A stretch of 64,000 nt of DNA from Hepsetus odoe (taxonomy: Eukaryota > Chordata > Actinopteri > Characiformes > Hepsetidae): assembly GCA_017165825.1 (NCBI GenBank), contig CM029372.1:21591111-21655110 (forward strand). Reading direction: 5' to 3'. A program made the position numbers and the translations under genes. This document shows, in pieces, positions 1-9,469 of the stretch (the first letter of the stretch is position 1; each line of letters begins with the position of its first letter). Below the pieces are notes generated by a model. It did no database searches. It was given only the letters and a program-made list of their open reading frames with translations, and was not told the DNA's origin.

Positions 1-2100
1 GATCCAGCCATGGATCCATCGATCAGCTCCATCAAGAATCGCTCTCATCTCATCAGTTCATAAAACCTTAAGATAAATCTGTCTTAAGATATTGCTTGCT
101 CCAGTCTTGACGTTTCAACTAATGTGAAGTTTCGACAGGCTTCAGTCTTCCTTACCTTGGCTGAACACCTTGCTCTTCTGGACACTCCAGGTAGGTTCCA
201 TTCTGGGACATGACAGCACTGGAGGACGATGGCCCGCCAAAGAGCTCATAAAGTAAAGTGTGATGAAAATTTCAAAATCAGAAGTACATTTAGGCAGTCA
301 TTTTAGCAAAAGGCAAAAAAGTTACTGGCATAAGTGTGTGGGACTCAGCCCTGTGGGCCCAGTCATTTAACACCCACTGACTGCATGACAAGTAAAAATA
401 CCCGATAAACATAGGCAGTGTCTTCACACACAAAGAAGTGAAGCATTTGAAAACTGAATGAGGGCATCTAAATGAGCTGTGCACAATGATAAGGCACTTA
501 AGCAATTACTATTAAAATTAGTGGAGCTTAAACCTCTGCAAAGATTGATCTTTTATGCACAGAGCCATCACACAGTGTGAACTGTACACTAAAGTATTGA
601 TTAACCAAATCAGATATTGGATGGGAACTACTAATACTGGGATTCCCTGAGGAGAATCTATCTATCTATCTATCTATCTATCTATATATGAAATTTGATA
701 TAAATGTTTTTTGACCAGAACTGTATGAGCATTTCAAAATGACAAGAATAGTCACTTTCACTTGCTTTCTCTTTCATGAGTTTCTGTATAACTGTAAAAG
801 CTTCTTGAGGTAGATTGGGATTTTTCCCAATGTTCTATAAAGCTCACTAGTGCACTTGTGGGCAGAACACTTGGGGTTCATTTATAATGCAGAAGACTTT
901 TTGCTTTGGAATAAATCACCTTCCCTGCACCACATTAACGGAACATTGGGGTGTATTAGAAAAACCCAACAGCCCTCAGGATAGGTTTCCTGGCCCTAGT
1001 TTGTACCGTGGTCTAGCGAACATGCACTGTACACCGAACACACCGTGTTAAATTAGCTGCTGTGGAGTGTTCACAATGCCGAGTGTAACTCTGTGGGAGT
1101 TAATTGAACGCTGGTGTCTTTACTGCGCACACTTTCCAGCAGCCGCACTCCTTCCACCCACATCCCTTCTGTCTGCTTGTCATGAGTAGCTAGTAAACAA
1201 AAAGCTTGATGATTAGTCCTCGGTGCTACGAACATGCTGTTTGTGTCAGATATTTTCTGTAAACTCTCTGCAGCACTTTCACCTCATAGCACTCATAGTT
1301 TGCAAAACCTCTCAGAAGAATCATTTTGGTCACCGTGCCGATATTTCATGAGGAAATCTCTCGTATCTATCGTCCTGAATCAATCGTTGAGGTGCTAGTT
1401 ATTTATTTAAGTGACAGAAAATGGTAAGATGGCCTAGATGGAACCTGCACACCTTCTGACACTGGAATGCTCTCTGGAATGCCATAAAGCAGTGGTTCTC
1501 AGGGCCCCTCAGACGATCCATGCTTTTGCTGCAACATAACTCACACTGACAAAGTAAAAATGCAGCCCGTTTAGGGGCTCGGAAGACTAGTTTGAAAACA
1601 CCCGCTATAAAGGGATCTGTCCTGGGCATATTGTGATTATAAATTTGAGCCCAGATTTAATCTCCGCCATAGATAATAAGCCAGAAATCCTAAAAATGCT
1701 GATTTATTTATCCCTGTTGCCTGTTTGTTGTGGGTTTAAGTGCCAAAAAATGCCGTAATTCACTTTTTGCATTACCATTCTTCTCTCTGCTTTTTCCTCT
1801 TCCAATGTATATTTCTGTGCCCGGCTGATGGAGTCGAACAGGTGCTTTGCTATACTGAATACCAGGCCACATCAAAAGTGAATTAAGTCAGTCTTATAAA
1901 TGAATTTATCAGTCTTGCATAAATATTATTAACTCAATAATTAAAATAATTATTAAATATCATAAATATTATTAACTCAAATGTCTAACGGAAGAAAGTG
2001 ATACTGATATGTGCACTCATGCACTGGTCTCTTAATTGTGATATTTTGTTTGGATAATTACACAGCCCTGTACTGGAGGGGAATGACGATATTGTGACAT
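1..2100. other. intergenic AT-rich sequence
   Basis: I see no exon-like open frame with splice sites here. A (ATCT)n microsatellite lies at about 655-686. A 20-bp direct repeat (AAATATTATTAACTCAA core) occurs at about 1918-1937 and again at 1961-1980. Otherwise it is unique, AT-rich sequence without a recognisable gene. Confidence 0.6.
655..686. repeat. (ATCT)n microsatellite
   Basis: About seven tandem ATCT units are followed by a short TATA run. Confidence 0.9.
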
Positions 2101-2117
2101 TGTTAGAATAAAGGAAA

Positions 2118-2233
2118 GGCGTAGGTACGATGCTCGCCTATGGAACAAGCGGTTGCAGGTTCGAATTCCAGCTCGACCACCATTGGGTTCCTGAGCAAAA
2201 CCTCTAACCTCAAGTTGTTCCAGGTGGACTGAA
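2118..2233 (+). mobile_element. SINE family C (V-SINE/HE1-like), 5' part
   Basis: The tRNA-like head contains a B-box-like GGTTCGAATTC. It is followed by the block CCATTGGGTTCCTGAGCAAA, shared with the copy at 22465-22661. The 3' half, ending in the ATAAATGTAAATG tail, is missing. Confidence 0.75.
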
Positions 2234-2410
2234 CTTTGCTAGAGACAAACACAATAATACAGATTTTTATCATTGCAGTTTAATGACGAAGGGGTGAACT
2301 GAGCTATAAAGCACCAGCTGAATGTATAATTTAGTCTGCACAAACATTTGCTATATAAAATGAAAATCCTGTGCTTGCACACACACAGTCAGCAGTGAAT
2401 TTATCAACGG

Positions 2411-2620
2411 CAATTAATCCATTCTGGACACATAGGTACTGATCCCACACACACACACTGTGCCTGAGGGAAGTTGTAGGGTTAAGTGACTTGTCCAAGG
2501 GCATTTCAGAGTGTTGTTCAACCACTACCCTCCTAAGTTTATCCTGTTGGTCCAGGGGACTGAACCACAACCAATCAGTTGCATGTCCTTTTCTCAAACC
2601 GTTAGGCCGCAGCTGCCCTT
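2411..2620 (-). mobile_element. SINE family D (tRNA-derived), degenerate
   Basis: Read on the minus strand it starts GGGCAGCTGCGGCCTAACGG (A-box-like). It then has a weak B box and a 'CCCTTGGACAAGTCACTTAACCC' type body typical of fish tRNA-derived SINEs. An (AC)n run lies in the body. No target-site duplication was identified. Confidence 0.6.
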
Positions 2621-2806
2621 ATGAAATAGGCTAACTGTAGGATAGCTGGATAAAAAAGGCTAACTGCAAGAATGGCTAAGTGCAAAACGCATTTTGCTTG
2701 CTGTTTTGAGCGCAAGTTGCCTCACGTTAACATAGAGGAGAGACTAGTGACAGCAGTCTATTAGGCCAAAGTCTTTTTGCTCATCTCACTTATCAGAACA
2801 ATTCAC

Positions 2807-3145
2807 AGTGGGTAGCGCTGTCGTCTCACGGCGAGAAAGTCCTGGGTTCGATTCCCGGGTGGGACAGTCTGGGTCCTTTCTGTGTGGAGTTTGCCTGATC
2901 TCCCTGGGTTTCTCCGGGGGCTCCGGTTTCCTCCCACTGTCCAAAGACATGCACTTCAGGTGAATCAGAGATGCTAAATTGGCCGTATGTGTGAGCGCGT
3001 GTGTGTGAGAGTGTTTGTGTGTTTGCCCCTGCGATGTACTGGTGATCTGTCCAGGGTATTTCCCCTGTGAGAGCTGAGATCCAGCAGCCCTCCCGTGACC
3101 CTAATTAGGACAAGCGGCAATGAATATGAGTGAGAGTGAGACAAC
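2807..3145 (+). mobile_element. SINE family B (DANA-like), near full length
   Basis: The head reads CAGTGGGTAGCGCTGTCG with a B box GGTTCGATTCC. The conserved body has TGTGTGGAGTTTGC, then a GT-rich stretch, CTGTCCAGGG and AATTAGGACAAGCGG. The tail is GAGTGA-like repeats. This resembles the zebrafish DANA SINE layout as known for that family. Confidence 0.8.
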
Positions 3146-3149
3146 ATTA

Positions 3150-4265
3150 GCGACCGATTAAACAGTTTTCAGGATGAAAAAAACACAGCTTTCCAACAAA
3201 GAGAAGTGCAAATGTGTCAAAGTAATAGTAACGTTGAAAAAAAAATTCAGATCCTTAAATGTGGGAAGTAGGTTTATCTGACCAGCACCTGAAAGCAACT
3301 CTTAAAGTAGCTTAACTTGAGCCACTACCTTTCGAGTCTCCTCAGTACTGATTAAACTCTGACACACACTTCTTGATCTGTTGAATGGGACATTGAGCAT
3401 TATTTGTATTTTACATCCAACCTAAAGCATTTTTACTGCAAATAAACTCAGAGGAACCTTTAAAAGAGAGGAGGAAATGATTCATGCTTTTATGTGATTG
3501 CATTCAGAGTCCAAGCCGACAGGAGCTCTTTATTCTTTTATAGACTTTTACCAATTTTCAAAGAAGATAAAGCTGCCTTCACATGCTGTTAGAATTATGG
3601 CAAATACTTGGAAGTTGCACGTAAACACCTCCTCAAATCATAATTTCCACTGGGAAAGTCAGAAATAATTTTGATACCCGTGTTCTCGGCTTGGAGTGAC
3701 CGTTAATCTTTATTGTAGCAAAGATCATAACAGGTTCAGTAACGGATGGTAATTCTTTATTTTGAACAGCAGCTACTGTTCAAAATCAGTTTCATGGTCT
3801 TTAATCTGTGCACAAAACTCCATAAAGAACAGTGCTATTTAATGTTTTGTTTTTCATAATAAATGGACCCCTCGGTGCAGTTTAAAGTAATTAACGTTGC
3901 ATTTGCTGATGTGTGTGCGCCATCCTTTTACTTCATTTTTTTTTTTTTGCCGGTACAAGTGATTATCGTCCATTTTTCATTTTGCTCCAAAAACAAACCA
4001 CTTCAGCACGACGTGCTTATGATTCAGAGTAAAGAAGTGAGAAGGAGGATCTTCTGCACACGATAAGCAGGATAAGCAGTGGAATAGCCCTTTACGAGCT
4101 TTTAACTGATTAGATTATTTGAAGAAATGTTAAGGATTGCATCCAATTAAAGCTGCACATAATCACAGCTTTATACCATCTTCCACTTTAAGGTCATGAA
4201 GGAGTTGCTGGAGCACTTAATTAATGTTTGCTGAGCTTCTCATGTTTGAGAAATATGAGACCTTG
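3150..4265. other. unique AT-rich sequence, no gene seen
   Basis: Short open frames such as 3863-4066 lack splice context or protein-like features. I see nothing else identifiable. Confidence 0.5.
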
Positions 4266-4271
4266 TGTCTT

Positions 4272-4380
4272 AGGGCAGTGGTGGCCTAGTGTTAGGGAGT
4301 TGGTCCCAGTATCGCCAGGTCATGGGTTTGAATATCAGGCCAGTAGGTTGCCCTGAGGTCCCCCTTTAGGGATGTTGCTG
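4272..4380 (+). mobile_element. SINE family A, 5' fragment
   Basis: The fragment contains GGGCAGTGGTGGCCTAGTG (A-box region), a decayed B box and CCAGTAGGTTGCCCTGAGGT. The 3' half is absent. Confidence 0.75.
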
Positions 4381-4384
4381 CTTG

Positions 4385-5035
4385 TCTCTATTGGCTTGTC
4401 AAATGAGTTTCTTCATCACCTCGGATTGTTTTCATGGTTCTGGCTACAGCATATATGACTGGCTTGTTTCTGACTCTATATACTCTTTATTTTACAACAC
4501 ACCCACAATCCTGCTTATTACTCATTGCACCATAAAGCACTCAGTGTCTTGCCAAGCCTCCAGTGATTCATGCTCACTTAAAAGACATAGTTATGAGTGA
4601 TTTACATACCTTTAACCCAAAACTTGGTCATGCATATTCCTATTATACATTATTCAGAGTGAATAATCGTTTGCTCACAGCACTTGCTCAACTCACCCCA
4701 TGTCAAATAAAGGCAACTACATGGTCCAGTACAAGACAGAAGGATGAGGGAGACTGTGGGGCTTCGTCCAATATATTTGTGTCAGTCTGCAGGAATCTGT
4801 TGAATGCGGCTGATGGCTATTTTTCTTCTACACAAAGAAGGTTTAGTCAAAAACGAGGTTTTATATTGTTCTGCAGCTTTCAGAAGGTAATTCATTTTTG
4901 TGCACAATTTAATCCACAGTAAACAGTACATTTCGGTAATTTAATCTATTAAGAAAAAGTAAAGAAAAGAAAATCTGCAGATATTTACTCAAACAGTGAT
5001 GAAAAAGTAAGACCAAGTCATGCTATATAAAATGC
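4385..5035. other. unique sequence, no gene seen
   Basis: A 119-codon open frame at 4563-4922 has no recognisable domain and no splice context. I treat it as a chance frame. Confidence 0.4.
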
Positions 5036-5036
5036 A

Positions 5037-5368
5037 TGACCCCCGTTAGGGGTCACCACAGTGGATCAGCCATTTCCATTTCTTCCTGTGTTCTGCATCC
5101 TCCTCCGTCAAAGCCAACTCTCTGCATGTCCTCTCTCACCACAACCATAAACCTCCTCTTTGGTCTTCCTCTTCTCCTCTTTCCTGGCAGCTCCATCTTC
5201 AACATCCTCCTCCCAATATAATCATCGTCTCTCCTCTGGACATGTCCAAACCAACGCAACCTTCTTCTCTAACTTTGTCTCCAAAACGTCTAACCTGAGC
5301 TGTCCCTCTATTATACTCATTTCTGTCCATCCTCTGCACACCCAACGAAAATCTCAGCTTCATTCATT
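5037..5368 (-). mobile_element. RTE-like LINE, 5'-truncated 3' end
   Basis: The minus strand encodes the reverse-transcriptase polyprotein C-terminus: RWFGHVQRRDDD, IGRRMLKMELPGKRRRGRPK and RFM.VVREDM. This tail is common in fish RTE-type LINE proteins. The 3' terminus lies at the low-coordinate side, next to GGGGTCACCACAG. The upstream RT and endonuclease parts are missing, as expected for a 5'-truncated copy. Confidence 0.85.
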
Positions 5369-5405
5369 TTCCATTATTTTAATTATTTTTACTGCATATT
5401 CTTGT

Positions 5406-5465
5406 AAGATATTATTGTTGTTGTTGTTGCTATTGTTGTTATTATTGTTCTTCTTGTTGGTGGAT
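5406..5465. repeat. (TTG)n/(TTC)n imperfect microsatellite
   Basis: Interrupted TTG, TTA and TTC triplets extend from the 5' side of the preceding LINE fragment. Confidence 0.8.
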
Positions 5466-5940
5466 TTTTAAAGAAGGATCTGTAAATGACAACGTATGAC
5501 ACAAATGAACTGGTCCTGCCTCTAAGCCTTGAATCATCACATGCATTTACAAAAAATGGTTTTATTGGTATAATATTTTAGAGTACACACCATGTCCTAA
5601 CTGACGCCATCCTCTCTGGTGCTGGAGTGTCAACTGATGTGCTGTCCAGCATGCTGCTCTCTGATGATGAGAAATGATTACATGCCAGATCAGCTGGTTA
5701 AGTAGTTAATGGGCTGTTCCTGCATGTTCCTGTCTATGAGGACCTACAGACAGCCACTGCAGATCTCTCTCTTTCCATCTGTCAGAGTCACTTTGTCTGA
5801 TATCTTGTTTGGAGGTAAGTCCAATTACATAGTAACATCTTTTTAATAGCAAGAGCAATCAGGTCTTTCTGTGTCTCACTGTGCTTTTGTCCATGTAGAC
5901 GTGCTGTCGCCTGCCACTCTCAGAGATGCACCACAGCAAC

Positions 5941-6502
5941 TGTGCTGAAGATGAATTCACTGTCATGGCCCAACCAGTTCCTCCACTTTCTATTCCGTGT
6001 TTTTCCTTGTGTCCTGTCATGCACGTCTTGTCGAGTGTCCATTCCTGTCCATGTTTTACCCCTAACTCGATCCCTGGCTGACTGCGTAATTGAGGTGACC
6101 AATCCCCAGTGCCTGTTCCTGCACACCTACTGCCAGTCATCCATCAGCCCAAGCTTTTAAGCAATGCCAGGATCAACACTCCTTGCCAGATTATCTCACC
6201 AAGTCATCTCTCATTGTGAAGCTTCTTTTTGTAGTTTTGTATTTTCTCTCTTTTATCTTTGACCTAAACCTGACTTTTTAGATTATTGACTTTTTGCCCA
6301 GTGTTTTAAAATAACTGCTTTGAAATGTATTTGCCTTTCTCTGGCCTTGTCTGGCCTCTGGTTACCACTGGCCAGTGTTTCTGCCTCACTTCTGAATTTG
6401 ACTTCTGGTTTTGTCTTGATCTTTAGCTTCATTAAACATCCACAAAGTCACCCTTTTTGTTTCTGCATTTAGGTCCTCAACTTCTGCTGGGTCTTACTGG
6501 CC
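5941..6502 (+). mobile_element. 3' part of an unclassified retroelement (candidate)
   Basis: This is a pyrimidine-rich, T-rich stretch with repeated 'TTTTGCC..' and 'CTGGTT..' segments. It ends ATTAAACATCCACAAAGTCA and CTGCATTTAGGTCCT. That terminus resembles AATAAA..CTGCATTTGGGTCC ends of abundant fish retroelements. A similar terminus occurs at 29445-29605. Class is not determined. Confidence 0.4.
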
Positions 6503-6510
6503 CTAAGGGC

Positions 6511-6514
6511 CTCT

Positions 6515-6546
<32 letters not shown>

Positions 6547-6577
6547 TTCTTCTTCTTCTTCTTCTTCTTCTTCTTTT
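6511..6577. repeat. (CTT)n microsatellite
   Basis: About 20 CTT/TTC units lie beside the 3' end of the next LINE fragment. Confidence 0.95.
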
Positions 6578-6579
6578 TC

Positions 6580-6722
6580 TAATTGTGGTTGCATCCCTTA
6601 GGGGACGCCACAGCTTCCTGTTCCTCTGCATCATCCTCCTTCAAAACAACTACATGTATGTCCTCTCTCACAACATCCATAAACCAACTCTTTGGTCTTC
6701 CTCTTTTTCTCTTTCATCATCA
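6580..6722 (-). mobile_element. RTE-like LINE 3' end, left part of an interrupted copy
   Basis: On the minus strand this matches the C-terminal KRKRGRPKRRF and VVREDM region and the terminal GGGACGCCACAG of the other LINE copies. It contains frameshifts. The same copy resumes at 7178 after foreign DNA. Confidence 0.7.
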
Positions 6723-7177
6723 AGAGCTGATGAACATAGCGAGCCAAAGGATCAGGACCGGTTTCAGGAGCGGATGACTGAAAGAGCAGGAACAAGCTCG
6801 GTGTTCACCGGTGGCCGAGTTAGCCCCAGAGGGCAGGGCTACAAAGCCCATTCACATGAGGCCTTTGCTCACAGCAGCACAGGTGGAAGGCAGGGCCAGT
6901 AGCTGAAAGAGAGATGTCTTGGTTACAGAGGTGGTCACATCTGCCTCAAATGAAAGGATGAAACACGAGGAACAGATCAATAATCTGCTTTCCCAACTAG
7001 AGAAGGTGAAGGGTGAGCGTCTGGAGGAACGAACACATCATGATGCGGCCATGAGCTTGATGGAGGCTCAGATTTCTAGACTGAACTCCAACGTTTCCGA
7101 CACAAGACACTGTTGAGACACAAAGACAACTCGTCCAGATTATATAGAGAGAGGATAGATGCACAGATTGCTGATCT
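6723..7177 (+). pseudogene. coiled-coil coding fragment inserted in a LINE
   Basis: The plus strand holds three consecutive open segments in different frames. The first (about 6728-6902) is hydrophilic and starts DEHSEPKDQDRFQERMTERA. The second (6919-7116) is strongly heptad-like (KHEEQINNLLSQLEKVKGE, then LMEAQISRLNSN). The third (about 7110-7170) includes RLYRERIDAQIADLE. Two frameshifts and a stop break the frame, so it is not functional as read. It sits between two halves of an RTE-like LINE. It could be a processed pseudogene fragment of a coiled-coil protein or a retroelement gag/ORF1 piece. I do not recognise the source. Confidence 0.5.
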
Positions 7178-7412
7178 GGAGATTCTTCTCCCAATAAAAT
7201 CCTCATCTCGCCAATAGACACTTTCATTCCTCCCCTCTCTAGAGCAGATTTCCATCTCTCCAGGTTCTCCTCAAGCTGCTCCCTACTCTCACTGCAGATC
7301 ACAATATCATCAGCAAACATCATGTCCACGGGGACTCCTGTCTGACTTTGCCCGTCAACCTGTTCAATACCACTGCAAACAAGAATGGGCTCAGCGCTGA
7401 TCCTTGATGTAA
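7178..7412 (-). mobile_element. RTE-like LINE reverse transcriptase fragment
   Basis: The minus strand reads GLHQGSALSPFLFA, then MMFADDIVICSESREQLEEN and LERWKSALERGGMKVS. The first block is the RT motif before the palm. The FADD box carries the catalytic aspartates in the usual Y/F-ADD context. The frame breaks soon after. The piece GRRI near 7180 shows it is the same copy as 6580-6722. Confidence 0.85.
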
Positions 7413-7505
7413 TCCACCCTAAGGGGATCTTCTCCCATGCTTTGCAGATGTTGCCAATTTTTCGTAATTTTGTAATAATTGAGATTATTACATTTCTGAA
7501 TCAGC

Positions 7506-7718
7506 GGGGCGGCGGTGGTCTAGTGGTTAGGGCGTTGGCTGCATGATCGAAGGGTTCGAACCCCTTCCCAATAGGTTGTCCTGAGGTACCCTTGAGCATG
7601 GGCTGGCGACCTGTCCAGGGTGTGTCCCCCATCCTTCGCCCTGTGTCAGCTGGGATGGACTCCAGCATGCCCCCGCGAACCCGCCTGGGACAAGCAGCAG
7701 AAAATGACTGACTGACTG
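7506..7718 (+). mobile_element. chimeric SINE: family A head, family B tail
   Basis: The head is family A (GGCGGTGGTCTAGTGGTTAGG, B box GGTTCGAACCC, GTTGTCCTGAGGTACCCTTG). At about 7597 it switches to the family B tail (GGGCTGGCGACCTGTCCAGG, AGCTGGGATGGACTCCAGCA, GGGACAAGCAGCAGAAAATG), ending in TGAC repeats. The 13-bp duplication ACATTTCTGAATC flanks it at 7490-7502 and 7719-7731, so the chimera inserted as one unit. Confidence 0.85.
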
Positions 7719-7752
7719 ACATTTCTGAATCTCAGCAATGTTCAGTAAATGG

Positions 7753-7975
7753 AGAAGAGGTGAGAAAGTGATGATTTGTTGTTGTAAAACGCACAGTGAA
7801 CCACAACAAAATGCTTCCTCTACATTTCTCCCATGCACACATGTGCAGCAGGGGGCAGCTATGTCCAGCGCCTGGGAAGCAGTGATGGCAACAGTACCAA
7901 GATCAAGGGCATCTCAGGGCAACTCACTGGAGATTAAAGCCCACAACTTTCCGATCCTGGGACCTAGTCCCAAAA
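7753..7975 (-). mobile_element. SINE family A, diverged copy
   Basis: On the minus strand I see the CCTAGTCCC head remnant, decayed boxes, GCTGCCCCCTGCTGCACATG and TTGTTGTGGTTCACTGTG. It is a full-length but strongly mutated copy. Confidence 0.75.
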
Positions 7976-8452
7976 CACCCCCTTCACACCCCCACTTCCC
8001 CTATAATGTGCAAGCATTCCCATTCCCATTAATCAATCAACAAAAAAGTACAGTTTATTACTAATCGTTTAATTTAGTACAAATTACAAAAAGTATTCAG
8101 TTCATAATACTATTTGCATTTACACAAATTGCATTTATTGCATTCCATATATCAACACAATGCCATTGTAACATATTTGTAAACAGCAGTTGCTCTTGTG
8201 TTTTGTGAACATGAACAAAAGAAATGCCTTTCAGAGATATGGTGCAAAATACTTTATGGCATTAAAAAAAACTAGACTGGAATAAAACCCTGTGCCATTA
8301 ATGTTGTGGGTTATTGATTAAAATAATGTTTTCTTCTCCTACTGTTAAAAAAAAAAGGATGGTAAAAAGGTTTCTTTGCTCAGAGCCATATGCTTAATGC
8401 CATATGTTTCCTAAAGAACTCTTCAATGGTTCTCAAAACCATTCTCATTTGA

Positions 8453-8703
8453 AAGTGACTATTCTTGTCATTGCGAGGTCACAGCACAGCACACAGTGAA
8501 CCACAACGAAATTGGACCTCCGCATTTAATCCATGCAAACACCGTGCAGCAGTGGGCAGCTATGAAAGCACCCGGGGAGCAGTGACAGGGACGGTACCTT
8601 GCTCAAGGGTACCTCAGGGCAACTAACCTACTAGTGTGGAGTTTGAACCCACGATCTTCCAAGCCTGTGGCAAACTCCCTAACCACTAGGCCACCGCTGC
8701 CCC
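8453..8703 (-). mobile_element. SINE family A, full length
   Basis: The minus strand starts GGGGCAGCGGTGGCCTAGTG. It has a B-box-like GGTTCAAACTCC, GGTACCCTTGAGCAAGGTAC, the GCAGCAG-type segment and ends AATAGTCACTTTC. It is among the better preserved family A copies. Confidence 0.9.
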
Positions 8704-8716
8704 AATAACACAGTGC

Positions 8717-8790
8717 CAACCCTGGGTGGGCCCAAAGCACCAACCTTTCGGTTAACACCCGAACGCGCTAACCGATTGCGCCACTCGGAT
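8717..8790 (-). pseudogene. tRNA-Asn(GTT)-like pseudogene
   Basis: The minus strand contains GTGGCGCAATCGGTTAGCGC, then GTTCGGGTGTTAACCGAAAGG. This matches the D arm, anticodon arm (anticodon GTT) and variable region of vertebrate tRNA-Asn almost exactly. The T arm is damaged (GGTGCTTTGGGCCCACC instead of a TTCGAGC loop), so the B box is lost. The acceptor stem pairs at only four of seven positions. I call it a tRNA-derived pseudogene. It lies 13 bp upstream of the SINE head at 8703, in the same orientation. Confidence 0.8.
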
Positions 8791-9214
8791 TGGCTTGACA
8801 AATGAAGAAAAAAATGAAGCTTTTTAGAATTAAAATAACCTCCCTGTAAGATAAAGGTCATTTGAAGAACCCTTAAGCCAGTAGAGAATCTGATTAGAAG
8901 GTTCTTTAGATCACTAGAAGGTTCTTCATACTCTACCTACAGAAATAGCGCTTTAGAGAACTGAAATGTATTGTCATCAATACTAAATTACAGTAGAATA
9001 TTGTATGTTGGTGTTACATCTCCCTATGCTGATTAAGGAACATGCTTTATTTTGGTCACATTTCTGATTTGGAGGTTGGACTTTTTGTTTTAAAGACCAA
9101 CATCATAATGAAAAGAATGGCTCAAATCAGACTTCGGTTCCTGTACTGATGGATGTAGTCAAGACAGTCAAGTCAAGTTCCTCAGCACCTAGGGATTTTT
9201 GAGCTTCTGTTTAA

Positions 9215-9460
9215 GTGAAAGTGAAGTGAACGTGACTATTTGCCATCATGAAACACAGCACAGCACACAGAGAAACAAAACTAAATACAACCTCTGATAC
9301 AACCCATACACGACATGCAGCGGGGGCAACCATATTCCAAGCAGTGAAGGCGACTGTACCGTGCTCAAGGGTACCTCAGGGCAACTAAAGGTCCAGGACT
9401 CAATCCCACAACCTTCTGATCCTGGGGCCTAGTCCTTAAACACTAGGCCACCACTGCATT
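9215..9460 (-). mobile_element. SINE family A, near full length
   Basis: The minus strand has the head TGGTGGCCTAGTG, a B-box-like region, GGTACCCTTGAGCACGGTAC and the ACAGCACAGCACACAG-antisense tail, with GTGAAGTGAACGTGAC-type repeats at the 3' end. Confidence 0.85.
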
Positions 9461-9469
9461 TGATCATTT

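Larger units (their letters stand above)
8240..8985. mobile_element. MITE-like DNA element split by a later insertion
   Basis: The outer parts (about 8240-8453 and 8858-8985) are rich in repeated GGTTCTTT/AAGAACC motifs, such as CTAAAGAACTCTTCAATGG on the left and AGAAGGTTCTTTAGATCAC on the right. This suggests a nonautonomous DNA transposon relic. The duplicated TCATTTGAA at 8445-8453 and 8858-8866 marks the insertion of the SINE and tRNA-like unit inside it. Superfamily not determined. Confidence 0.5.

Noticed and set aside
8717..8790. Functional tRNA-Asn gene
   Set aside because: The T-loop (B box) and acceptor stem are broken, so neither transcription nor folding as a tRNA is expected.
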